A stretch of DNA of 64,000 nucleotides. Origin: Roseomonas aeriglobus. GTDB taxonomy: Bacteria > Pseudomonadota > Alphaproteobacteria > Sphingomonadales > Sphingomonadaceae. Position numbers and translations under genes: made by a program. Below the pieces are notes generated by a model. It was not told the DNA's origin. It did not search any database and saw only the letters and a program-made list of their open reading frames with translations. Location of the stretch: NCBI GenBank assembly GCA_016937575.1, contig JAFHKN010000002.1:1922001-1986000 (forward strand), in the 5' to 3' direction. Shown here piece after piece: positions 7,771-15,639 of this stretch. Each line of letters starts with the position of its first letter. Position 1 is the first letter of the stretch.

Positions 7771-9234
7771 TCAGCCCAGCTTGCCTCGCAACTCGCCGGC
7801 GTCGCCGCGGCCGGTTTCCATCCAGTCGACCATCAGCGTTAGGATGCGACGCATGGCTTCGTCCTGTTCGTCCATGCGCTTGTCGATCACGGCAAGACGC
7901 CGGGCGAGGTCGAGATCGGCGACGGGAGCGGGCGCCGCTACCGGCGTCGGTTCCGGGTCCGGCTGGCGCTCGGGCTGGCGAAGCGGCCATTCCATGACGG
8001 TCGGTTCGGGTTCAGGCGGAGCTGCAGCGACGACCGGTTCGGGCTCCGGCACGGGGTCGGGCTCGACATGCGGTGCGGGTTCGATCGGTCCCTCCGGTGC
8101 GGCATCGACCGGAGCGAGGATCGACCGGCGCCCACGAAGCTTGACCGGATCGAACAGACGCGGGGTCGTGCTGATCTCGACCGGGCGCATGGCGATCGGC
8201 TCGGGATCGGCGGCGACGGGGGCCGGCGTTTCGACGGGCATGTCCAACGGGGCTTCGACAGGCGTTTCGACGGCGATCGGTCGCGGTGTATCGACCACCG
8301 GTGCTTCGGCCTGGATCGGCAGCGGTGCCGGGGTGGGTTCGTCTGCGACGTCCGGTTCGGTCACGGGAGCAGCCGTTGCTTCATCCGCTACCGGAGCAGA
8401 CTTGACCGGCGCGGCCCCCCGCATGCCATCGCCCGCCAGATCGTCGGCGACCGCATGGACGTGCGCGGCGGTGAAGGTCTCGACCCCCTCCATCGCGCCG
8501 TACAGCAGCACCCGGCTGACCAGGTTGTTGATCCGCCGCGGGATGCCGCCGGACCAGGCGTAGATCGTCGCGAGCGCCTGCGTGTTGAACCGCGGCGTGC
8601 CGGTCCAGCCGCAAATGCTCAGGCGATGGACGAGATACGCCTCCAGCTCGTCGGCCTCCATCGGCCCCAGATGGTGCATGGCGATGACGCGCTGGCGCAG
8701 TTGCTCCAGCCCGTCGGCGGCGAGCTTGTCGCGGAATTCGGGCTGGCCGAGCAGAAAGATCTGCAGCATCGCATGGCCGCCGGCCTGGAAGTTGGAGAGC
8801 ATGCGCAGCTCCTCCAGGCTGTCGACCGGCAGCGCCTGCGCCTCGTCGACGATCAGGAGCGTGCGGCGACCGCCGCGTGCGACGGCGTGCAGCCCGCGCT
8901 CGATGCTGGCCAGCATCGCGGCCTTCGTCATGCCGTCGGCATCGACGCCGAGACCGGCGCACACCGTGCGCAGCAGGTCGTCGGCGACGATCTGGGTCGA
9001 CACGATCTTGATGACGTTGAGGCGATCGGCATCGACCGTGTCGGTCAGATGGCCCACGAGCGTCGTCTTGCCGGCGCCGATGTCGCCGGTGATGACGATG
9101 AAGCCCTCACCCTGCGAGAGGCCGTAGCCGAGGTACGCCATCGCCTTCTTGTGCGTGGCGGTGTCGAACCAGAACCGCGGGTCCGGCGTCAGCTGGAATG
9201 GGCGACCGGTCAGCCCGTAATGCTCTTCGTACAT
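7771..9234 (-). CDS. XrtA/PEP-CTERM system-associated ATPase
   Basis: A 487-aa ExeA/GspA-like AAA ATPase. Walker A is 'GDIGAGKTT' (about residues 44-52) and Walker B is 'LLIVDEAQ' (about 125-132). The N-terminal motif 'YGLTGRPFQLTPDPRF' is the hallmark of this family. Residues 1-270 are the ATPase. Residues 285-440 are a low-complexity tail rich in Pro, Glu, Val and Ala, followed by a short predicted coiled coil near 445-475. The tail is longer than in most family members I know. It probably energises or times assembly of the polysaccharide export machine at the inner membrane; that role is inferred from operon membership. Confidence 0.9.
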   Translation of the reverse strand: MYEEHYGLTGRPFQLTPDPRFWFDTATHKKAMAYLGYGLSQGEGFIVITGDIGAGKTTLVGHLTDTVDADRLNVIKIVSTQIVADDLLRTVCAGLGVDADGMTKAAMLASIERGLHAVARGGRRTLLIVDEAQALPVDSLEELRMLSNFQAGGHAMLQIFLLGQPEFRDKLAADGLEQLRQRVIAMHHLGPMEADELEAYLVHRLSICGWTGTPRFNTQALATIYAWSGGIPRRINNLVSRVLLYGAMEGVETFTAAHVHAVADDLAGDGMRGAAPVKSAPVADEATAAPVTEPDVADEPTPAPLPIQAEAPVVDTPRPIAVETPVEAPLDMPVETPAPVAADPEPIAMRPVEISTTPRLFDPVKLRGRRSILAPVDAAPEGPIEPAPHVEPDPVPEPEPVVAAAPPEPEPTVMEWPLRQPERQPDPEPTPVAAPAPVADLDLARRLAVIDKRMDEQDEAMRRILTLMVDWMETGRGDAGELRGKLG

Positions 9235-9267
9235 CGTCGTTGCCTTTCTTCAGGCGCAAATCGCAAG

Positions 9268-10911
9268 TCAACGGAGGGAGTAGCGCAGGCCGAGCAGCGC
9301 CTGACCGGACACGTCGGAGGCGACGTTGTTCTGGTCGAACGCGTAGACGCCCAGCGACGCGATCGCGCCCAGCCGGCCGAAGGTGTAGGAATAGCTGGTA
9401 TTGCCCCCCACCCCGAGGACGTTGGGCGCACCGCCCAGCCCGCTGTCGAAATAGGTGACATACGCATCGGCCGTCAGCGACGAGCGCGCATCGAAGGCGC
9501 GACCCAGCGTGACTTGGCCGAAATACATGTCGTCGCGGATGCCGCGCAGCACCGCAGCGGGACCGCTGTTCGGAACCAGGAAGCTGCGGTTGGCATAGCC
9601 CGCGCCGACGCCCAGCGACCACGGCCCCGACACCGTCGAAACGACGCCGACGATGCCGCGCGAGCGGAAGCTGGCGGTGGTCAGCGCGCCAAGCAGCGGC
9701 GTCAGACAGCCGCCGGAGGCCTGCACGCCGGTAAAGCCGCCCGCGCTCTGGCCGTCGCCGAACACGCAGCCGCTGAACTGGTCGCCGAACGGATCGGGCT
9801 GGGTGACGAAGCTGGTCGGCAGCGCCGCGAGCGTGTCGCTCAGGCCCCGGCCGATGCTGTCGATGCTGTCGTAGACGCCGATATTCACCCCGGTGCGGTT
9901 CGACACCGCCCAGCTGAACGAGCCCGTATAGCTCGTCGTGTCGTAGCGGCGCCCGACGCGGCCCTGCAGCGTGGTGCGCTCGCTCGGCCGCCAGATGACG
10001 CCGGCATCCCAGAACAGTCCGTCGGTCTCATAGGCCAATCGCCGGGGCGAGGCGGCGTCGGTGACGAACCGGCCGTTGTTGTCGAGAACGGGCGCACCCG
10101 TGACCGGATCGACCACCGCATCGCGCGCGCTGAGGCGGATGTTCTCATAGCCTGCGCCCGCGGTCAGCGCGACCGTCGGCGACAGCGGCAGGACCGCATC
10201 GATCCGGGCGTATTTGCCGTCGTAGCGCTGGTCGAGCTGGCTGATATCCTCCCGCTCCCACGCGCCGCTGAGCGTCAGGCCGATCGGCAGATAGGTGCCC
10301 GCCCGCGTCCCGATCGACGCCATCGCCATGTGGTTGGTCGATGCGTCGTAATTGTCGAGTACCGGCTGACCGGGGATACCGAAGTCGAAGCTCGGTGCCT
10401 CGACCTTGGTATAGCCGAACCGATAGGCGGCGTTGATCGTCGTCTGATCGAGATGCGTGACGAGCGTCGGCCCGGCGTAGGCCGAATAGAGCTGGCTGAT
10501 GTTGCGCGAATTCCCGGCGAGCCCCGGTGCGGCACCGCGGATGTCGTCGCGGGCACGGGCGGCGAGCGCCCCGCCTTCGAAACTCAAGGCCGGCGTCAGC
10601 TGGATCGACGCCTGCGCCAGGCCCGAATGGACGCTGCCCTGCGCCACCGGGTCCTGCCAGTCGATGCGGTGATCGTAGCGGTAGCTGACCTGCACCGACA
10701 CGCGCTGGTTCTGGACCGACGCGTCGATGCCGGCCGAGAGCTGGGTATAGGTCAGCACGTCGTTGGGGCCATCGAGGTCGGCGGTCAGAACCTGAGCGGC
10801 CTCGATGTAGGGCGTGACCTGCCGCGTCGTGCGCTGGGCGGCGGCAGGTGTGGCGAAGACGGTGGTCGCGGCGGCCACGCTGCCAAGCAATATCGTACGC
10901 AGCCGGGTCAT
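9268..10911 (-). CDS. XrtA/PEP-CTERM system-associated outer-membrane beta-barrel protein
   Basis: A 547-aa protein with a Sec signal peptide (residues 1-26, ending A-T-P-A-A-A-Q). It is composed of alternating short beta-strands, as expected for an outer-membrane barrel, and ends in Y-S-L-R. It fits the large outer-membrane protein found in exosortase A loci and is presumed to serve polymer export or anchoring. The start at 10911 overlaps the kinase stop by 4 nt (ATGA). Upstream in-frame starts lie within the kinase gene and lack a signal sequence. Confidence 0.88.
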   Translation of the reverse strand: MTRLRTILLGSVAAATTVFATPAAAQRTTRQVTPYIEAAQVLTADLDGPNDVLTYTQLSAGIDASVQNQRVSVQVSYRYDHRIDWQDPVAQGSVHSGLAQASIQLTPALSFEGGALAARARDDIRGAAPGLAGNSRNISQLYSAYAGPTLVTHLDQTTINAAYRFGYTKVEAPSFDFGIPGQPVLDNYDASTNHMAMASIGTRAGTYLPIGLTLSGAWEREDISQLDQRYDGKYARIDAVLPLSPTVALTAGAGYENIRLSARDAVVDPVTGAPVLDNNGRFVTDAASPRRLAYETDGLFWDAGVIWRPSERTTLQGRVGRRYDTTSYTGSFSWAVSNRTGVNIGVYDSIDSIGRGLSDTLAALPTSFVTQPDPFGDQFSGCVFGDGQSAGGFTGVQASGGCLTPLLGALTTASFRSRGIVGVVSTVSGPWSLGVGAGYANRSFLVPNSGPAAVLRGIRDDMYFGQVTLGRAFDARSSLTADAYVTYFDSGLGGAPNVLGVGGNTSYSYTFGRLGAIASLGVYAFDQNNVASDVSGQALLGLRYSLR

Positions 10912-11843
10912 TCCGCGCCCTCCTGCCCATAATAGCCGAAGCGCCGTCCCCCAGGCTGGAAAACGACGGAATTGAGCACCAGCCCGATGTGATCGCAGGC
11001 ACCCAACAGCGTCACCGCCTCGCGCAGGTCGCTTTCGCTGGTCGAATCGGCGCGGACGACCAGCATCGTCTGGCCGACATGCTGTGCGAGCACCGCCGCT
11101 GGAGATGCGGCGAGCGCCGGCGGCGAATCGAACACGACGATTCGATTTCGATTGGCCGTCGTCAGACGGCACAGCACCTCTGCCGCCCGCGCGCTGGCGA
11201 GCAGTTCCGTGTCGTCGTTCGACCGCTTGCCGGCGCCGAGCACGGACAGATGCGGCACGTCGGTATCGATGATGCCGTCCTCCACGTCGATCGCGGGGTC
11301 GGCGATGGCGTCGAGGACGCCGGGCGCCTCACTTGTCACGCCCAGCGTCTCGAACACGTCGGGCTTGGCGAAATCGGCGTCGACCAGCAGCACTTCGACA
11401 TCGCGCTCGGCGGCCAGCGACAGCGCAAGGTTGATCGCGCAGAAGGTCTTGCCCTCGTCCGGCTGGGCCGAGCAGATCAGGATGGCCCGTGCTTTGGCCG
11501 CGTCCGCGATCTCGCGTGCCGTGGTCAGCAGGTTGCGCTTCACCAGACGGAATTCCTCGGCCAGCGCGGTGACCGCAGTGCCAGGGACGATCAGCCCATG
11601 CTGGCGAAGGCCGGCACGGTCGATCGTCGCGACCGGGTGCCGGCTCCGCCGCGGCCGCGCGACGGGCGCCGCCGCCGGTGCGGTGACCGGGCCGAATGGC
11701 GTCGTCGGGGCCGGGGCCTCGGGCTCGACCGGACGGACGGGCCGCGGCGGCTGATACGCCAGCGGCGGCGGCGCCAGATCCCATTTCAGGGCGGCGCGTT
11801 CGACCAGGCTTCCGGTCAGGCGATTGGGGGTGGCGTCGTTCAT
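10908..11843 (-). CDS. XrtA-associated tyrosine autokinase (CpsD/CapB-like)
   Basis: A 311-aa bacterial tyrosine kinase. The deviant Walker A is 'SAQPDEGKT' (about residue 130), Walker A' is 'VLLVDADFAKPDV' (about 160) and Walker B is 'IVFDSPPAL' (about 235). The C-terminus has a tyrosine pair in F-G-Y-Y-G that could be the autophosphorylation site; the cluster is short. The N-terminal ~70 residues are proline-rich and disordered. It should work with the chain-length protein encoded 11 nt upstream to control polymer length by cycles of phosphorylation. The true start at 11843 was chosen because longer forms would read through the chain-length gene in another frame. Confidence 0.9.
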   Translation of the reverse strand: MNDATPNRLTGSLVERAALKWDLAPPPLAYQPPRPVRPVEPEAPAPTTPFGPVTAPAAAPVARPRRSRHPVATIDRAGLRQHGLIVPGTAVTALAEEFRLVKRNLLTTAREIADAAKARAILICSAQPDEGKTFCAINLALSLAAERDVEVLLVDADFAKPDVFETLGVTSEAPGVLDAIADPAIDVEDGIIDTDVPHLSVLGAGKRSNDDTELLASARAAEVLCRLTTANRNRIVVFDSPPALAASPAAVLAQHVGQTMLVVRADSTSESDLREAVTLLGACDHIGLVLNSVVFQPGGRRFGYYGQEGAE

Positions 11844-11854
11844 CGGGACCTGCC

Positions 11855-13396
11855 TCAGGCGACCATGCCGCGCTGGAAGAATTCTAGACCGAGCAGCAAG
11901 GCCCAGGCGGCGGCGAGCGCCCCCGCCCCGCCGGCAAACAGGCGCAGGCGGCGACGGCGCAGCGCGACCTGCGCGGCCGATACGGTTTCCCCGATCGAGC
12001 CGAGGACCGGCATGCCGCTCGCCTTTTCCAGCCGGCCGGCGGTGGCGAAGGTCGTCCGCATCTGCGACATCGCCCACGCCGCCCCGATGCCGCCGCACAG
12101 GCCGACGATCAGCACGCCGGTCAGGAACAGCGGGCGGTTGGGCGCCGTGGGCGCGCGCGGGGCCGTCGGCGGATCGACGACATTGAACTTCACTGCGTCC
12201 GTCTGGGTCTGGACCTGGTTGCGCAGCTGGGTCTGTTCGCGATCGGCAAGCAGCTGATCATACTGACTTTTCAGCACCTGATAGTCGCGATCGATCGCCG
12301 CCTGCTGTGCGGCGGCGCCCGGCGACTGCGCAACCTTCGCATCGAAGGCGTTCAGGTCGCGGCTGATCTGGTTGCGGCGTTCCTGCAGCGCGGCAACCTG
12401 CGCTGCCTTGTCCGCCTGCATCGACTTCAGCGAGAGGTAGAGCGGGTTGGGGCTGCCGCCCTCGCCCCCGCCTGCCGGTTCGCCGCGCGCCGCAGCGGTC
12501 GCGGCCGCAAGCTGGTTGCGCAGCGCGATCATGTCGGGGTGGTTATCGGTCCAGCCACGGCCGCGGCCTTCGGCGATCTGGCCCTGGATGGCCTGAAGCC
12601 GCGCGCGCGCGGGCCCCGCACCACCGGCCGCCCCGCCCCCGGCGATGGTCGGCGCCGTGCCGGCCATCTGGCCATTGACCGCGGCCAGGCTCGACTGCGC
12701 CGCGGCGAGATCGCTGTCGATCTGCGCGAGCTGTGTGCGCGCCTGCGACATGCGGTCGTCGAGCGTTCCGGTGCCGGGCAGCGAGCCGAGGAACTTTGCC
12801 TGGAATTCGGCGCGCTTGGCCTCCGCATCCTGCAACTGACGCTGGCGTGCGGCGAGCTGGTTGTCGAGGAAGGCGAGCGACTGCGACGTTTCGTCGCGGT
12901 TGTTCGACAGATTGTCCTCGACGAAGATGTCGATCAGCTTTTGCACGATCTGGCGGGCGAGCTTCGCATTGGCTGCATCCGATGCGCCGGCATTGGCGAT
13001 CGTCGCGGAGATTTCGAACAGATTGTCCTGCGTGGAGGTGATCTTGATCGCCTTCTGCAGACCGGCGATGCGATCGGCGACGTCGCGATCGCTCGACACC
13101 GTCTGCGCGATGTCGGTGCCGCGGACGACCTTCTCGAGATTGACCGCCGAGGTCAGCGTCTGGCGGATGCGATCCACCGCCTTGGTCTGGTCGGCCTGGG
13201 TCGCCCCGTTCTGGGTCGGCAGGATGTTGCGCAGCTGGACGAAGACGCGGGCGTGCGATTCATACTGGTTGGGGATCTGCGAGACCACCAGCCAGCCGAT
13301 CAGGCAGATCGCCCAAGCGACGCCCAAAGCGATCCAGCGGCGCGTCCACACCGCATGCAGCGCGAGGCGCAGTTCGTCGAACAGGCCGCTGCCCAT
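11855..13396 (-). CDS. XrtA system polysaccharide chain-length determinant (Wzz/GumC-like)
   Basis: A 513-aa inner-membrane co-polymerase. It has an N-terminal span (about residues 18-38), a long periplasmic coiled-coil region (about 70-400), a proline-rich motif 'PTAPRAPTAPNRP' near residue 410, a second span, and a third hydrophobic stretch near the C-terminus (480-505). It sets exopolysaccharide chain length together with the separate tyrosine kinase. The start overlaps the export-protein stop by 1 nt (TGATG). Confidence 0.92.
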   Translation of the reverse strand: MGSGLFDELRLALHAVWTRRWIALGVAWAICLIGWLVVSQIPNQYESHARVFVQLRNILPTQNGATQADQTKAVDRIRQTLTSAVNLEKVVRGTDIAQTVSSDRDVADRIAGLQKAIKITSTQDNLFEISATIANAGASDAANAKLARQIVQKLIDIFVEDNLSNNRDETSQSLAFLDNQLAARQRQLQDAEAKRAEFQAKFLGSLPGTGTLDDRMSQARTQLAQIDSDLAAAQSSLAAVNGQMAGTAPTIAGGGAAGGAGPARARLQAIQGQIAEGRGRGWTDNHPDMIALRNQLAAATAAARGEPAGGGEGGSPNPLYLSLKSMQADKAAQVAALQERRNQISRDLNAFDAKVAQSPGAAAQQAAIDRDYQVLKSQYDQLLADREQTQLRNQVQTQTDAVKFNVVDPPTAPRAPTAPNRPLFLTGVLIVGLCGGIGAAWAMSQMRTTFATAGRLEKASGMPVLGSIGETVSAAQVALRRRRLRLFAGGAGALAAAWALLLGLEFFQRGMVA

Positions 13397-14040
13397 CAGA
13401 ACATGCTCTGCGGGATGATGATGACATCGCCCGGCTCCAGCCGGACGTTGGCGCGCGAATCGCCGTTCTTCAGCAGGCTGCCGAGCTTCACGGCATATTC
13501 GCGCTGCTTGCCGGTGGTCTTGTCGAACCGGACCAGTCGCGCGCGGTTACCGGCGGCGAACTGGTTGAGGCCGCCGACGGCGATCATCGCGTCGAGCAAC
13601 GTCATGTTGGCACGGTAGGGGATCGACGCAGGCTTTTCGGTCGCGCCGACGATGCGAACCTGCTGGCTGAAGGTCCCCGCGAAATTCTTGACGATGACGC
13701 TGACGATCGGATCCTTGATATATTCGCCGAGCGCCAGCTTCAGGTCGTCGGCCAGCATCGTCGGCGTCTTGCCGACCGCGGGCATGTCGGTGACCAAGGG
13801 CACGGTGATGCGGCCATCGGGGCGCACCTGGACGTCGGCGGTCAGTTCCGGATTGCGCCAGACGAAGATCTGCAACTGGTCGAGCGGGCCGATGACATAT
13901 TCCTCGCCCGGCCCCTCCTTCGATGCGACGAAGGCAGCGGGTGGCAGTTCGGGACGACCACCCGATCCGCCGCATGCGGTGAGCAACAGCGACGCCGCGC
14001 CTGCTCCCAGAACCACCTTCATCGAACCACGCGAACGCAT
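13396..14040 (-). CDS. XrtA/PEP-CTERM system polysaccharide export lipoprotein (Wza-like)
   Basis: A 214-aa lipoprotein. The signal ends in the lipobox L-T-A-C with Cys23, and the Poly_export domain follows: 'YVIGPLDQLQIFVWRNPEL' near the start of the mature part, then 'VRPDGRITVPLV', then a SLBB-like repeat. It is an outer-membrane polysaccharide exporter or its periplasmic partner. I place the start at 14040 because a GGAG lies 9 nt upstream; an ATG at 14049 is too close to it. It is the first gene of the ten-gene XrtA operon. Confidence 0.9.
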   Translation of the reverse strand: MRSRGSMKVVLGAGAASLLLTACGGSGGRPELPPAAFVASKEGPGEEYVIGPLDQLQIFVWRNPELTADVQVRPDGRITVPLVTDMPAVGKTPTMLADDLKLALGEYIKDPIVSVIVKNFAGTFSQQVRIVGATEKPASIPYRANMTLLDAMIAVGGLNQFAAGNRARLVRFDKTTGKQREYAVKLGSLLKNGDSRANVRLEPGDVIIIPQSMF

Positions 14041-14238
14041 CTGACCCATCTCCGTCTGCGCGCGGATTCGATTGTGCGAATCCACGCAGGACAGGGCAGC
14101 TATGGGCACGAGAGGTAAAATTTGGGTTAGGGACACCGCGTGGCGGCCTTCAGACCCAAATCTAAAATTATGATCTTGCTAGTGATTTGTAAGGAAAACT
14201 CGGCCGGAGACCGGCCTGCGGTGGGTTAGGACACCGGC
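14041..14238. promoter_or_regulatory. Leader and promoter region between the XrtA operon and the 51-aa gene
   Basis: This divergent, relatively AT-rich 198 bp must hold the promoters of both the ten-gene minus operon and the plus-strand small gene. In it I see a hairpin GGATTCG/CGAATCC (14064-14083) just upstream of the export-protein ribosome binding site, and an inverted repeat ATTTGGGT (14120-14127) / ACCCAAAT (14154-14161). On the minus strand a weak -35/-10 pair, TTACAA-16-TAATTT, is possible. None is strong enough to name a regulator. Confidence 0.4.
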
Positions 14239-14394
14239 ATGTCGCGTGAATCGATCGCTTATGTCCTGATGGCCGTCCTGATCCTGGGTATCGGCGCCGC
14301 TATCCTATGGGGTCGCCGCAAGGCCAACGCGCGACGCTATCACCGTTCGTCGCGTCGACGGATCATCGTGCGTGAAGATAAGCGGAAGCCATAA
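14239..14394 (+). CDS. 51-aa single-span membrane protein in the XrtA locus
   Basis: An ATG-started open frame of 51 codons. Residues 7-24 are a clean membrane span (V-L-M-A-V-L-I-L-G-I-G-A-A-I-L-W) followed at once by a very basic tail (G-R-R-K, then R-S-S-R-R-R), which predicts a periplasmic N-terminus and a cytoplasmic tail. Codon choice matches the neighbourhood. It stands between the two halves of the XrtA locus and is followed by a hairpin (14406-14425). I do not recognise the family. It resembles the last part of a PEP-CTERM signal (span then Arg cluster) but lacks the Pro-Glu-Pro motif and any extracellular domain. It could be a small partner of the membrane machinery. Confidence 0.6.
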   Translation: MSRESIAYVLMAVLILGIGAAILWGRRKANARRYHRSSRRRIIVREDKRKP

Positions 14395-14405
14395 TATTGG
14401 CTAGG

Positions 14406-14425
14406 CCCCGGCCTTTTCGCCGGGG
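14406..14425. terminator. Hairpin between convergent genes
   Basis: CCCCGGC (14406-14412) pairs with GCCGGGG (14419-14425) around CTTTTC. It lies between the ends of the 51-aa gene and the decarboxylase gene. There is no T-run after it on either strand, so termination is likely but weak. Confidence 0.45.
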
Positions 14426-14433
14426 GTGACGCG

Positions 14434-15639
14434 TTAGTCGACACCGCCCACCAGGAGTTCGGTGGCTGCGGGATGCCCCAAAAAGCGCGCGGGGCTGGCA
14501 GTCGGACCATAGGCACCGGCCAGGAAGATCGCGACGACGTCGCCGACATGGGCCGGCGGAAAGGCGATACGGTCGGCCAGCCGGTCGAGCGGCGTGCACA
14601 GCGGGCCGACGATGGATACCGTTTCGGTCGGCTCGCCGCTCCGTGCGTGGCGGACCGGGTAGTTGCGGCGGACGACGGTTCCGAAATTGCCCGTAGCCGC
14701 CAGCTGGTGATGAAGCCCGCCATCGACGACGAGGAAGACCTCCCCGCCGCTCTCCTTACGATCGACGATGCGGGTCAGATAGACGCCGCTTTCCGCAACG
14801 AGCCAGCGGCCGAGCTCGATCGCATAGGCCCAACCCGGCTCCAGCACGTCCGTCAGTGCGGCGCCCACCGCGGCGACATCGACGGGCGTGTCCCCGTGGA
14901 AATAGGGCACGCCCAGGCCACCGCCCAGATTGACCAGCGGCGGCACGGCGTGCGCGCGGTCGGCCAGATCGCGGGCCAGGCGCACCGTCGCCGCCTGCGT
15001 CTCAATGATCGCCGCCGTATCCAGCGCCTGCGACCCGGCGAAGATATGGAACCCGCGCCAGTCCGCGCCCGCCGCGACCAACCGGCGGACGAGCGCGGGC
15101 ACGCGCTCGGCATCGACTCCGAAGGGGGACGGACGCCCGCCCATCTTCATGCCCGAACCCTTGAGCTCGAAACTGGGGTTCACGCGGACGGCGAGCCTGG
15201 GCGTGATGCCGATCCGGTCGGCGATGGCGAGCGCACGCGTCGCTTCGCCATCGCTTTCGAGATTGATCGTCGCCCCGGCGCGGATTGCGGCCTCGACCTC
15301 CGCATCACGCTTTCCAGGCCCGGCGAAGCTGATATGTTCGGCAGCCTTCACCGCCAGCGCCGTGTCCAGTTCCCCTGCCGACGCGACGTCGAGCCCGCCG
15401 ACCAGCGGTGCGATGGCGGCGAGCAGCGGCGGAAAGGGATTGGCCTTGATCGCGTAATGGATTTCGACCGCCGCCGGCATCGCCGCGCGCAACGTGGCTA
15501 CGCGGTCGGCGACGATCGCGAAGTCATAAAGGAACAGCGGCGTGCCGTGTTCCGCGGCCCAGGCATCGGCGGTACGACCGGCAATGACCAGCGCGCCGTC
15601 GCCGGCGAACCACGGCGGTATCGGACCCGTCGGCTTCAC
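14434..15639 (-). CDS. PLP-dependent decarboxylase, exosortase A system-associated
   Basis: A 401-aa fold-type III PLP enzyme of the ornithine/diaminopimelate decarboxylase superfamily. The cofactor lysine is Lys65 in H-Y-A-I-K-A-N, and 'VNLGGGLGVPY' binds the phosphate. It belongs to the subgroup always found with the exosortase A acyl ligase and carrier protein, so it probably makes an amine or decarboxylated amino acid that is loaded onto the carrier. The start is GTG at 15639, overlapping the ligase stop by 1 nt. The next gene upstream is the ligase. Confidence 0.9.
   Translation of the reverse strand: MKPTGPIPPWFAGDGALVIAGRTADAWAAEHGTPLFLYDFAIVADRVATLRAAMPAAVEIHYAIKANPFPPLLAAIAPLVGGLDVASAGELDTALAVKAAEHISFAGPGKRDAEVEAAIRAGATINLESDGEATRALAIADRIGITPRLAVRVNPSFELKGSGMKMGGRPSPFGVDAERVPALVRRLVAAGADWRGFHIFAGSQALDTAAIIETQAATVRLARDLADRAHAVPPLVNLGGGLGVPYFHGDTPVDVAAVGAALTDVLEPGWAYAIELGRWLVAESGVYLTRIVDRKESGGEVFLVVDGGLHHQLAATGNFGTVVRRNYPVRHARSGEPTETVSIVGPLCTPLDRLADRIAFPPAHVGDVVAIFLAGAYGPTASPARFLGHPAATELLVGGVD

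Noticed and set aside
8068..10932. 954-residue plus-strand open frame opposite the ATPase and outer-membrane genes
   Set aside because: It is an antisense shadow of GC-rich codons: Arg/Gly/Asp-rich with no domain, no ribosome binding site, and it covers two well-recognised genes.
14239..14394. 51-aa protein as a PEP-CTERM substrate
   Set aside because: It has a membrane span and Arg cluster but no Pro-Glu-Pro motif and no exported domain before it.
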